Assembly (NCBI GenBank): GCA_033239125.1
Contig: BSWB01000006.1
Location: forward strand, 33,968,001 to 34,032,000
Length of the DNA stretch: 64,000 nucleotides
Direction of reading: 5' to 3'
From: Fagopyrum homotropicum
Lineage: Eukaryota > Streptophyta > Magnoliopsida > Caryophyllales > Polygonaceae
Positions within the stretch are counted from its first letter, which is position 1. Each line of letters begins with the position of its first letter. A program made the position numbers and the translations under genes. Positions 11,461 to 22,106 of the stretch are shown one piece after another. Under the pieces are notes generated by a model that worked only from the letters and a program-made list of their open reading frames with translations, was not told where the DNA came from and searched no databases.

Positions 11461-11687
11461 GAGATAATACGTGATAATATCGAGATCGAGATAATACGTG
11501 ATAATATCGAGATCGAGATAATACGTGATAATATCGAGATCGAGATAATACGTGATAATATCGAGATCGAGATAATACGTGATAATATCGAGATCGAGAT
11601 AATACGTGATAATATCGAGATCGAGATTATACGTGATAATATCGAGATCGAGATTATACGTGATAATATCGAGATCGAGATAATAAG
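11461..11687 (+). repeat. 27-bp minisatellite, 8 full copies
   Basis: Full units start at 11461, 11488, 11515, 11542, 11569, 11596, 11623 and 11650, with a partial ninth unit. Each unit contains GATAATACGTGATAATATCG; the last two full units change AATAC to TATAC. Because 27 is a multiple of three and the unit has few stops, open frames arise on both strands (a plus-strand 9-residue repeat IEIEIIRDN and a minus-strand repeat of Ile/Ser/Leu). These are treated as by-products, not genes. Confidence 0.93.
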
Positions 11688-11737
11688 AATAGTAATTACT
11701 AATGCATTTAGAATCCCGAGCATATGAAATGTACGAT

Positions 11738-12224
11738 CTAGGGTGTAAAATTGCTAATTTTTTAAAACCTAGATGTATTCTTTTCTTTTTTTTTTTCTTA
11801 GTTGAGCAATGGAAGTTCAACTGTCATTACTGACCATCTTTTCTGTCTCTAGCATATGCTCTATTTGTTGTTGTCGCTCCTCTTTGAATAACAGTTGAGG
11901 TCGCTGCTTAAATTTTTGAAGAGCTTGGATGAGTACCATCGATTCTGCTGTTTCTGCTATGATATTCATGAAAGATTTAATCTTGAGCGCTTTCAAAAGC
12001 TTTGATGTTACTACGATAGTTTAACCATCCTTTATTTCTCTAGTCTATGCTTTCTCGAGTATTAACCTTAAACTTCTTCATCTGTTATCTCATCTGCCCT
12101 TGAAATAAGTGAACAAAATTGTATGGATTTTTCTCCGGCTATGATATTCATAAAATATTATTTTATACTCTTTTTAAGGATTTATGTTCGAAATCTTGTT
12201 TGATTTGATTCATCATCGTGATCC
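11738..12224. other. Spacer between minisatellite and foldback array
   Basis: A mixed AT-rich stretch with a T-run near 11783 and no reading frame worth naming. From about 12150 it becomes recognisable as the array-unit sequence (ATTTTATACTC...TTTAAGGATTTAT). Confidence 0.4.
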
Positions 12225-13364
12225 TCTATATCGTGTTCGAAATCTTGTTTCACACTTTAGTTATTTTTTGCCTTTCTTCTGGCCTCTTTAGTTTATTGCA
12301 ATAATGATATTTTGATTTATAGAGAATGCTCGAGTCATGGTTCTCTTTAGTTTCACATGCGCATAAATTATTTGTTGTGGATGTTGTTTATAGTCTAGCT
12401 CACAAACTCAAGCCTACTATCATATTAATTGATGAGGTTGATAGCTTTTTGAGGCAACGTCGCAACTCTACCACAACCTTTGTTGATTTATCTCATAAAT
12501 CTCATTATTTTCTTTTTATTACAAAAACACTTTTGTCCCTAAATATTGAATGTCCAATCTTTGTTGCCTCAGTTTGCCTTGGTAAGGTCCGAAACCAGTC
12601 ACAAAGCAACATAAAAAAAGTATGACAAAATATGTGGGAAAAAGTTGATTATTCCTATAAAGGTTGTATCTTATAAAAATGATACAACCTCAAATGAAAT
12701 AGACAACTTTTTCTCACATATTTTGTCACACTTTTGTTTATGTTTCTTTGTGATTGCTTTCAGACCTTACCAAGGCAAACTGAGGCGACAAAGATTGAAC
12801 ATTCAATATTTAGAGACAAAAGTGTTTTTGTAATAAAAAGAAAATAATGAGATTTATGAGATAAATCAACAAAGGTTGTGGCAGAATTGCGACGTTGCCT
12901 CAAAAAGCTATCAACCTCATCAATTAATATGATAGTGGGCTTGAGTTTGTGAGCTAGTCTATAAACAACATCCACAACAAATAATTTATACGCATGTGAA
13001 ACTAAAGAGAACCATGACTCGAGCATTCTCTATAAATCAAAATATCATTATTGCAATTAACTAAAGAGGCCAGAAGAAAGACAAAAAATAACTAAAGTGT
13101 AAAATCAAATAAGAGAAACTTACGGTGTGTAGTAAACCCATCCCACGATGCCATGAATTTTGTCTTCATATTTTCCAACTCCGATATGGAGGCGTCCCAT
13201 AACGTCAACCTATAACAGGTTTCAAAAACGACAACAACATCTGAGTCAAACTTGAGGCCAACAACATCAAAGTTTAGAAACACAAATCACCAACCCAAAA
13301 GATATAAGGTAAAAGCTAGAAACAAGATGTAGAGAAAATGAATTTGAAAAAATGAAAATATAAT
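12150..13364. repeat. Foldback array unit 1 (internally deleted)
   Basis: Unit 1 has lost the segment that in other units lies between GATTTGATTCAT and the CATCGTGATCCT stretch. It therefore lacks the homeodomain-like piece and most of the left MKTKFMASWDG segment, and runs straight into the AAA-derived inverted repeat. Confidence 0.75.
12225..13200. pseudogene. AAA-ATPase-derived inverted repeat P1
   Basis: The left arm (plus, 12326-12625) reads ...SLAHKLKPTIILIDEVDSF and LRQRR. The right arm (minus, 12760-13026) reads the same protein in reverse order on the DNA. The hinge is AGGTTGTATC (12661-12670) and its complement (12681-12690). ILIDEVDSFLRQRR is the Walker B region of ATAD1/Msp1-type AAA ATPases, and SWF...KLFVVDVVYSLAHKL fits the segment just before it. 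The right flank carries MKTKFMASWDGFTT (minus, 13092-13283), which in the parent family follows Walker B. There is no Walker A or arginine-finger region, so this is not a functional enzyme. Transcription through it would give a long hairpin RNA. Confidence 0.8.
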
Positions 13365-13964
13365 CTCTATACCTATTATTTTCTTACTTATTCAACCAGA
13401 ATAATTCAAGCTAAATTAACTAAAATCTTACATAATTTAATTAAATCCAAACTAACTACTCTGTATATATACTTTAATTTAATAAAATATTATTTTATAC
13501 TCCTTTTTAAGGATTTATCTTAAACATCTTGTTTGATTTGATTCATTATCGTTGTATCCGCATTATTCTCACCCTATATATTTTGAAATCTATGTCGTAT
13601 CGATGAAGCGTATATATGATTTTTTTTGAAACTGATCTTTGGTGAATTTGTTTTGTAGGTCAAATTGGACGAGTTTATTACAAGTTCAACAACTTGGGAA
13701 GATGGTGGACGCAATGAAGATCTACCGGAGGGAAACAACTTTTTTTTTTCTTAATCATATCATCTTCCTCGTAAGCATTTTTCTTCCACGATCTACCTAT
13801 AATACTCTAGGATCCATTCTACTCGTGTTTAATTATTTATTTCTACGTGGATGTGATTATTGGTGACATATATACCCATCTAATTTCCTATAATACAAAT
13901 ATGCGATCATCATCATCATCATCGTAAATTCTTCCTTTTGTTTCTTCACATGCGCATAAGTAAC

Positions 13965-14082
13965 TTTGATTGACATGATTCATTTTTGCGAAAGCTCTCT
14001 TGAGACCCCGATAATGTTCTTTAGAAAGACGAAGCTTCTTACGAAGAGGAATCAATTCACCACAGTCATCGTGATCCTGTAT
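13965..14082 (-). pseudogene. HD-Zip II-like homeodomain fragment, unit 2
   Basis: On the minus strand the frame reads DHDDCGELIPLRKKLRLSK then EHYRGLKRAFAKMNHVNQ. The pattern (acidic stretch, RKKLRLSKE, then hydrophobics spaced as in helix 1) resembles the start of class II HD-Zip homeodomains (RKKLRLSKEQ...LLEE.F...). Helices 2-3 and the leucine zipper are absent: after NHVNQ the sequence goes to unrelated residues and a poly-Asp run made by GAT/CAT repeats. This copy has G where other units have L (HYRGLK). Confidence 0.55.
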
Positions 14083-15117
14083 ATCGTGTTGGAAAATATG
14101 AAGACAAAATTCATGGCATCGTGAGATGGGTTTACTACACACCGTAAGTTTCTCTTTTTTTTGATTTCACACTTTAGTTATTTTTTGCCTTTCTTTTGGC
14201 CTCTTTAGTTTATTGCAATAATGATATTTTGATTTATAGAGAATGCTCGGGTCATGGTTCTCTTTAGTTTCACATGCGCATAAATTATTTGTTGTGGATG
14301 TTGTTTATAGTCTAGCTCATAAACTCAAGCCTACTATCATATTAATTGATGAGGTTGATAGCTTTTTGAGGCAACGTCGCAACTCTTCCACAACCTTTGT
14401 TGATTTATCTCATAATTTTCACTATTTTCTTTTTATTACAAAAGCACTTTTGTCCCTAAATATTGAATGTCCAATCTTTGTTGCCTCAGTTTGCCTTGGT
14501 AAAGTCCGAAACTAGTCACAAAGCAACATAAAAAATGTATGACAAAATATATGGGAAAAAGTTAGTTATTCCTATAGAGGTTGTATCTTAGAAAAAATGA
14601 TACAACCTCAAATGAAATAGACAACTTTTTCTCACATATTTTGTCATACTTTTGTTTATGTTTCTTTGTGATTGCTTTTAGACCTTACCAAGTCAAACTG
14701 AGGCGACAAAGATTGGGCATTCAATATTTAGAGACAAAAGTGTTTTTGTAATAAAAAGATAATAATGAGATTTATGAGATAAATCAACAAAGGTTGTAGC
14801 CGACTTGCGACGTTGCCTCAAAAAGCTATCAACCTCATCAATGAATATGATAGTAGGTTCGAGTTTGTGATCTAGACTAAAAACAACATCCACAACAAAT
14901 AATTCATGCGCATGTGAAACTAAAGAGATCCATCACTCGATCATTCTCTATAAATCAAAATATCATTATTGCAATAAACTAAAGAGGTCATAAGAAAGAC
15001 ATAAAATAACCGAAGTACAAAATCAAAAAAGAGAAACTTCCAGTATGTAGGAAACCCATCCCACGATGCCATGAATTTTGTCTTTATATTTTCCAACTCC
15101 GATATGGAGGCATCCCG
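14073..15117. pseudogene. AAA-ATPase-derived inverted repeat P2
   Basis: Arms are ~500 bp each. Left (plus): ...ENMKTKFMAS, then an intron-like GTAAGT...TTATAG stretch, then the Walker B segment 14243-14515. Right (minus): the same in mirror order, with Walker B segment 14693-14893 and the MKTKFMASWDGF segment near 15060-15110. Hinge stem AGGTTGTATC 14578-14587 pairs with 14599-14608. Arms differ by scattered substitutions, including IFIDEVDSF on the right against ILIDEVDSF on the left. Confidence 0.8.
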
Positions 15118-15314
15118 TAACGTCAACCTATAACAGGTTTCAAAAGCGACAACAACATCTGAGTCAAACTTGAGGCCAACAACATCTGAGTCGAACTTGA
15201 GGCCAACAACATCAAAGTTTAGAAACACAAATCACCAACCCAAAAGATATAAGGTAAAAGCTAGAAACAAGATATAGAGAAAATGAATTTGAAAAAATGA
15301 AAATATAATCTCTA

Positions 15315-18106
15315 TGTAATACCCTGAAAATTTATTTTCCGTTTAAAACCGATCAAACTGGATTTCGATCCGCTAACCTCTCCTCATTTTAGAGAACGTT
15401 TTACCTTATAAAAATTTTATCAAAGTTCTATCATTTAATGTAACTTAATTCACATAAAATAATAAATATGTAAATTGAGTAACAATTCCGTACGATTGAA
15501 AGACGAAGAGTAGTCCCGTACAATTTAACCACTCATTTAATAGCTATCTAGATGAGCTGGCCCATCGGTTTAAGCCCAGTATTTCAGCCCAGCCCAAAAC
15601 TTACCTTACCCTAATTGCTGAAGAATTAACCTAATTCATTAACTTAAACTAATCTAATAACCTCACCTAATCAAAAACCGTACCAACCTTTACGACTCTC
15701 GCCGCACGACTGAGACAAACCAGAAGACGCCGCACAGCTGAGACGAATCGGAACCAGCACCGGCGCTCTCCACCGCGACTGCAAGCCGGCAGTGGTGACG
15801 ACGAGGACCGAGCGACGAGCAGCAGCACTCCCAGACAGCCGATGCCGCACCAACCGTCTTCAACAACAACTACACCGACACTGCACTTCAGACGTCTTCA
15901 ACTAGCGGTCGAACGGAACCAGTAGCCAACCTGCGACAGTGCCGGAGCCAAGATCGGACCCTTCGACCTTTTGTATAAACGAGTTAACCGGTAAAGTCTT
16001 ATCCTTCCTTTCGAGTCACCTCGTTTCCGTCTACGCTGCTGAACTATAAACCTCTTCGCACACCAGGCCAGCGAGTAGCGAATCTTCCAGCCAGAACCGC
16101 AAACGTGCAGAACATACAACCTTGGCCAAACAAACCCGGCTGAAGAGAAGGGTCATCACGAGCCATGCCGGACTGCTTCCCTTCTCGCCCCGTCATGGGG
16201 CTGCTACAGACAAGGGTTGGGTGAGCTTCTGCACTACCACTTGCTACTCTTTCTGTACTGTTTTAAGATTTTCAGCAACCTAAGTTTTTCTAGTATAAAA
16301 TATTGAGGTGTTTGCTGAGTTTTCGAATGTGAAGAACAGTCAACTTCAGCCCCAGTTTTGGGTAGGTTAGACTCCACCTTTACTGCTGATTTTCGGATAT
16401 GTTTTAGTCGATATTGTATAGTATAGCATACTAAAATTGGAGAGGAATTGGAGCTACGGTTTGAGAGTTATGGTGTTCCAAAGTTGACGCCTCATGCAAT
16501 TTTTATATATGTGTTGAGTGTTGGGGAAAACAGCAAGTGATGCTGTCTTGTGAGATGGTTTTGAATAAGCTCTTGTTCTCCGTTGGGCTTGAATTTTGGA
16601 TATGATATAGTTGACATATTGTTGTAGAACATATTAAAATTTGAGAGGAATCCAGCGAGTGGTTTGGGATTTATGATTTTTCCAAGTTTGAGTCGTAAGC
16701 AGTTTTTCTGTTGTGCTGAAATTCGGTTTTGTGAGATAGTTTTAAATAGTATTTTGATCTCCTTTGCAGCTGAATTTTGGATATTTTATAGATAAGATTT
16801 TATAGTAGAACATATCAAAATTTGGGATAAATCCAGCGAGTAGTTTAGGAGTTATGATTTTTCAAAAGTGTGCTGCTTGTTAAGTGTTGTAACCAACTTT
16901 AGAAATTTTTGTAGAAGCGATGCTTTAACAGTTTTAAGAAATTCTTTCTCCTATGAGTAGATGGGATATCATAGATGATCTAGGAAATTATTTCAGAATT
17001 TTTATAAGATTATTCGAATTTTATATTTGAAGGTGTAGTTGGACTTTAGTGACTTTTCGGGAAATAGAAATGGGTAGTTTTTCTATTTGTTACCTAAAAT
17101 CATCCTAGGGAGTAGAATATGGTCAGTTAGCCTCAAATTATAATTTAAGTACATATCCCGAGTTTTTGGAAGTTTCGGGACCAAGGGTAAAATAGTCATT
17201 TTACCATAAATTGGTACTGTATTAAATCATGTTCTAATAGGATCTACTACCTTAGAAGTCTTAGACTTCTAATTACCTAAAAAGTGTGCTGACACACTTG
17301 CCTCCTTTGACAGGCAACCGAATTATACAATTACAGATTGAGTTGTGATTAAGAGAATCGAGATCTAATTCAGGTAAGTCCACGGACTTACTTAGCTGGC
17401 TTCTTGTATGAGTGTAATGTGTATGAGTGGTGTTTGTTAGTTTTTATAAATAACAAAACCGGATTAGGCCGACTTTATTATTTACATAATTGACCCAAGT
17501 GTATGATAACGGGTCGTGACATCATCTGCCTAGCTCTTGCGAGAGTCTAGGAGGTTCCCTGCGACCAGCCCAGTCCGGTAGACGGTCAGATGCATTAGTA
17601 CCATTCCGCGTTGGTAAACGGGGACAGGGGCGAGGTTTGGGAATCCCTCGTGTCACAAAATAAGTATCATTAGTAATGACCTATCACCTAATTAAAGATA
17701 ATAAAAGGATTGAGTGTTGCATGTTGATTGTGTATGATGTGTGATTGTGCTTTTACCTTTATACTTATGCATAGAATGTTAGCTAACGGTTTTATACCGC
17801 TTGTAGATGCCTTGCAGGTTAAGACAGTTGTAGAAAGATCCGGAGGAAATGGTCAGCCGGGTCCACGTACTCATTTAGTTGGGGACGGGAATGTCTTATG
17901 TTCTTCATATATGTCGTTTTGGTACCTTTGCTTTGTAAGGCTGATACATAATTTTCATGTATATATTGTTTAAAGTTTTCTAATGTTTTTAATACTTTTG
18001 TGCCTTGTTGTAAGATCCAAGTTAAATTGTTGTCAAACTAAGGTCGGGACCCATTGTGAGGTCCTAACCAGTAGCTCCCCGAGTTCTTAGAATTTGGGGT
18101 GTTACA
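15315..18106 (+). repeat. 5' LTR of LTR element 1
   Basis: 2792 bp, TG...CA. A GC-richer zone with GGCCCA boxes (around 15555-15600) is followed by a candidate TATA box (TATAAAATA, 16294-16302). Short open frames here are mirrored in the 3' LTR and in copy 2 and are not genes. About 42 substitutions separate it from the 3' LTR. Confidence 0.95.
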
Positions 18107-18109
18107 ATG

Positions 18110-18121
18110 TGGTATCAGAGC
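18110..18121 (+). promoter_or_regulatory. Primer-binding site, tRNA-iMet type
   Basis: TGGTATCAGAGC three bases after the LTR end. It is the site where initiator-methionine tRNA primes minus-strand DNA synthesis in many plant LTR elements. Confidence 0.9.
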
Positions 18122-21100
18122 TCTGGGTTGGCAACAATGGCACTTGAAATCTTTTGAAAGACCGATTGTATAAAATAACTAGAACCCGAAAGGGGTCTAA
18201 AATTTTCAAAACGGATTTATGTTTTTACACGAGCATAGTCGGGTTGTGGGTTAGTAGTACGTTGGACCACCATCGCTCTCCGTGGATCTCTACAACTTAG
18301 ATCGATATGAGTTAGCATATAGACTTACTATGATGAGTATTAATGTATGTTATATATATGTATAAGTGTAGTATGTTAGTATCCTAAAGGATATATTATA
18401 TCCTTTAGTTATGATATCATGAAGCGATTATCGCCTCATGATAAATCGGTAGCAGACTTGAAGAGTTTTCAACACGAGACAAAGCACTCAGACCTTGGAT
18501 CAAGTATTATACTCGGGTGGGCGTCCTAGTAACCCTTGTTAACCATCAACAGAACTAATAGGCGAAGAAGTAAAGATGTGGAGATAATTTTGACGATAAT
18601 TACAATCAAATGAGGAAGAATTCCCGAGTCAACTCAGATAGAAGAAATAGAAGGTCATACAAGGGACGTGGTTGTATGAAGCTGAGAGATGAACTAGAAG
18701 AACCATGCAAGAGATGACAAGAGTGCAGATTAGAGATAACAATATTGGAGCAAGCACCAAGTAGAATTGAGTACAACCAAGATTGCGGAATCAAGGACAT
18801 TACAATCGGAACGGATGCCCCATAGACCATTAGGGGCATGAGGAACCAGAAGAGACAAAGTGTCAATCCGGGGGTGAGAATCTAAGGTGCACAGAATGAA
18901 GACCTACAATTGAGTGTAAAAGCGAAAAGGCAGACCCCACAAACGTGGGGAGGTTTTGACCTCCTCGAAGATATATGAAGTTGAAAGAAGTCACGACGCC
19001 AATATCCAAAGAATGGAGGCCTGTAGCAGGGTCAACGGAGTTTCATGAAGGCGATATTACCACTAACTCCAGTGAAGAATGTTGTATGGGAGAACGCCCT
19101 TGCTAGACTCGAGAGTCCAGGGTAAACCGAATTATCACGGGACCTAAGCCACAAACACAGATGGTCCATGCAAAAGGATCTGCATGTGGATGATCATTTC
19201 GGCCATAATAATTTCAAAGACGCTTGCAAGCTATCGTGGAAACTTGAAACGACTATTTATGCCAGATGAACGACACAATCGGACTAGAGAAATGGAGTTA
19301 GCCCATAAGAAGCCGAAGGGTGGAAGATCACAATTAACATGGAATGGAGACTTACAACTTAATGTAAGAGCGAAAGATAGACTTCACAATCCGGGAGACG
19401 TTTTGTCTTCTTTCAAGATAAGAATTCTAAGAAGAATCACAACGCCAGTATCGAAAGGATCGAAGCCCGGTAACATAGTCAACAAAGATTTGGAAGGAAA
19501 TATTACAAACAATGCCGATTGAGGAACCTGTGCTTGTGAGAATTGTGTGGTGGACTAAAGAGTCCAAGGTAACCCCCATTTATAACAGAACATAGGTCAT
19601 CAACACAGACGGTCCCTGTAAAGGGATTACAATTGGGAGGTAATTAAAAGTCATCGGAAATACAAGACGCTTACCATCTATCGTGGAGTGTTAGGACGAC
19701 TTTTGACGCCAGGCGAATGGCACTGTGAGACTTGAGAAAGAGAGTTGTCCCAAAGGAAGCAGAAGAGTGACATATAAGACAAACTAAAGAAGGATAAAAT
19801 GATTAATCTAGTAGGTGATGTGCACCAAAAGTTTAATACCAGTAGATGTATGAAATTGAGATAAGTCAATTATAGACTGACCGATGTCAACTAAGTACGT
19901 GCAAGGGTTATTTAGTATTGACGAGCTATGTACAGTTAAGAGGAGATATCTATGATTGAGGATTATTGAAGTAATTATACCGATGCTCTAGAGGATTTCC
20001 TCAAGTAGGCAACGTAAATCTTCATAGACAACTAAAGGTGTAGTGAGAATCGTATTAGAGGTTACTGCTTGGTTGATTAAAAATCAAACTCCGGTCGAGT
20101 CGGGGGGTTCGGATCCGTGCTAAGAGAATTAAGAAAGTAAACAAAAGAAGTGTTCTCCAATCGTTATTTTGTTTCATTAAGGCAATTAAGGAAGGTACTT
20201 GGTACTTCATCCGGTTAGGATTTATGGTATAATTGGAAGAAAAAGTTGAGCTTAACCACTTGGGACCCACAGAAAATGTCCCTATGATTAATGAGTGACA
20301 ACAGAATTATCAGAGTAGCGCAGCGGAAGCGTGGTGGGTCCTAACCCACAGAGCTTTAAGCAATGGCACAGGAAAAAAAAAACGACGTGCCGAGTTTAGG
20401 ATGATGAGAGTTGGTGAAATGCATTTCGCTTGGAAGGAACATAAGATAGGCTACGCGGAGTGATTGAAAATATTGTACGGGAGCTGTATCACCATCAAGG
20501 TAGTCGGGAAAGTATGTGCATGTAGAGGTAATAGAAGGAGACTGGTACCCTATTATGGATCCGAGTGAAGAGTGATGGCTTTGCTACATGTTGCTAGACA
20601 AGTAGTTTTGGACTTCCATACTAATGGAATACTCTAGACTGAGTTTTCTGGATGGATTAGGAAAGAATTAAGGATGTAATAAAAGTATTGTGCATGGCCT
20701 GCACTAGAAAGCTCCAAGTGAGTAACTACCATCCTGAGTCGAAGATACATAAGAAAGAGAAGCGACAGGAGCATACTTGCAACCTAGTAACCGTGCTTAA
20801 AGAAAGCATAATCTCGGAGTAGATTTTATGTGTAATGTTATATCGGAACGGACCCGAGTTGCGTTTTGAGTTAGAGATACTATCGGGCTAGTAACAATGG
20901 TGGACAAAAGAGCGCACTGTTGATGGTATGTTAACATTTATTGAGTGGTTATTATCAAATAACGGTGATAGGAGATCACTTTGTGTCTAATACCGTCATT
21001 CCAGACATATTCTAGGTCACTTAAAATCTTGGAAAATGCGTGATAAACCTAAGTTTGAGCAAATGATATATTGGAGATTTATAAATAATATAATAATGTC

Positions 21101-21902
21101 GGGTGAACAAAGAGGATGACCACCAGGTTTGATTTTTAGTTGTTTCGAGCGTTAGACTTGAAAAGGGTAACGGTGACGATTCCGTACCTGAGGAAAATGA
21201 TGACTGAGGAATATTAAAAAGACAAGACCAAGTGGGTCGTGATACGAAGAGCATGGGGCACTTGGTAAGTGTTGGTGGATGTCAAAGGTCTTTGGCCTGA
21301 GTGGGTAGTCAGAACCTTTTCAGAAGGCCGGAAGCAGGTGGTAATAACGAAGGGAAGAAAGTTGAATAGATCATTTTCCGTAGGGTCATCAAAGGATCTA
21401 AAACTTCAGTTTTCCACGGAGAATATGTTTGGGAACTGAGTTTGAGAATTTCAGTTGGAGAGATACCTACCAGACACGAGTTAGGTCATCAGATTAGAGG
21501 ATTAGACAGTTGAGCCGGATGATACCGGTGAGACATCCGGTAACCACTCTAGAACGTGGTAACGTACGCTTGTGATCTAAGTACCTGAAAAGATTTAAGA
21601 TTTAGTGGTTTTATGAAAATCCGATAAGGCTACCTAAGATTGGAGATAGTAAGAGACGTAACCTTTCAAAGACCCATGTAGCGATAGTTGTAACCTCGGG
21701 AGTGACGAGTTAGAGCTTGACCTTGTATGTGTGATATTGTTTGATTGCTTGTTTATTTCATGATTGAGTGCTTAGTCAATGATGTGTGTTTTTGGTAATC
21801 TTGATGTGCGGGAAACTTAGATGTGGAAACGACGAGACTTTTGTGTAGTGATCAAACACACCCATTTGGTACCTTAAAGGCCGATCAGGATTGTCTTACC
21901 CT
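18122..21902 (+). other. Non-coding interior of LTR element 1
   Basis: No gag, protease, RT or integrase frame is seen on either strand; open frames are short. A ~0.4-kb segment occurs twice in degenerate tandem (about 18900-19340 and 19341-19760; shared landmarks are GTAAGAGCGAAA-like, GTCCA(A)GGTAA and CAGA(C/T)GGTCC). The same segment appears around 47090-47480 in LTR element 2. A hairpin AGAACCCGAAAGGGGTCT lies at 18181-18198 in the leader. Confidence 0.75.
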
Positions 21903-22106
21903 AAGTTTCGGGACGAAACTTATTTTGAGGGGGATCGGATGTAACGACCAGTTTTTTTTTTCGTTACGCTTTGATAGGGTTAGAGAAGTTTAGGAAACGA
22001 ATAAAAATTTAGTGAGACTAGGACATACCAGTTTATTTATGGAAGTCGTTTAATTAAGTACCTTGTCCTAAGTTTCGGGACGAAACTTATTTTAAGGGGG
22101 TACTGA
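21903..22106 (+). promoter_or_regulatory. Doubled hairpin/polypurine tract with LTR-start remnant
   Basis: The hairpin AAGTTTCGGGACGAAACTT occurs at 21903-21921 and 22070-22088, each followed by a purine run (TTTTGAGGGGGA; TTTTAAGGGGG). After the first run comes TGTAACGACC (21940), which looks like the start of a related LTR. Only the second tract abuts the real 3' LTR. The first is probably left from recombination between related elements. Confidence 0.75.

Larger units (their letters stand above)
13365..15314. repeat. Foldback array unit 2 (complete)
   Basis: In order: an AT-rich lead with TTATTCAACCAGAATAATTC; an intron-like stretch ending TTTTGTAG; a conserved piece (GGTCAAATTGGACGAG, 13657 on); a CAT/GAT repeat; the minus-strand homeodomain-like fragment; then the AAA inverted repeat. 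The unit ends at CTCTA, which became the target duplication of the LTR element at 15315. Confidence 0.85.
6662..16965 (+). repeat. Large duplicated block, copy 1 (with LINE)
   Basis: Apart from the LINE at 7492-10128, this matches 56343-64000 base for base with few differences (5 in the first 830 bp, about 10 over 10131-15314, about 7 over 15315-16965, by eye). The match runs to the end of the window, so the true length is unknown. It could be a real segmental duplication or two haplotypes placed in one contig. Confidence 0.92.

Noticed and set aside
11298..11820. Minus-strand protein genes over the minisatellite (141 and 131 aa)
   Set aside because: Open only because a 27-bp stop-free unit repeats; the same DNA is open in several frames on both strands.
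12326..12625. Small AAA-ATPase gene
   Set aside because: Has the Walker B-like ILIDEVDSF segment only; no Walker A, sensor or arginine-finger region, occurs as inverted-repeat arms in many copies, and frames end in unrelated residues.
13888..13960. Poly-Asp acidic protein tail
   Set aside because: The Asp run is the translation of a variable CAT/GAT repeat that changes length between units.
15671..16119. Genes inside the LTRs of element 1 (60 and 73 aa frames)
   Set aside because: They repeat in the 3' LTR and copy 2 as LTR sequence, without codon constraint or known domains.
19184..19522. 112-aa protein in the interior of element 1
   Set aside because: No domain recognised and the matching module in element 2 is not open in this frame.
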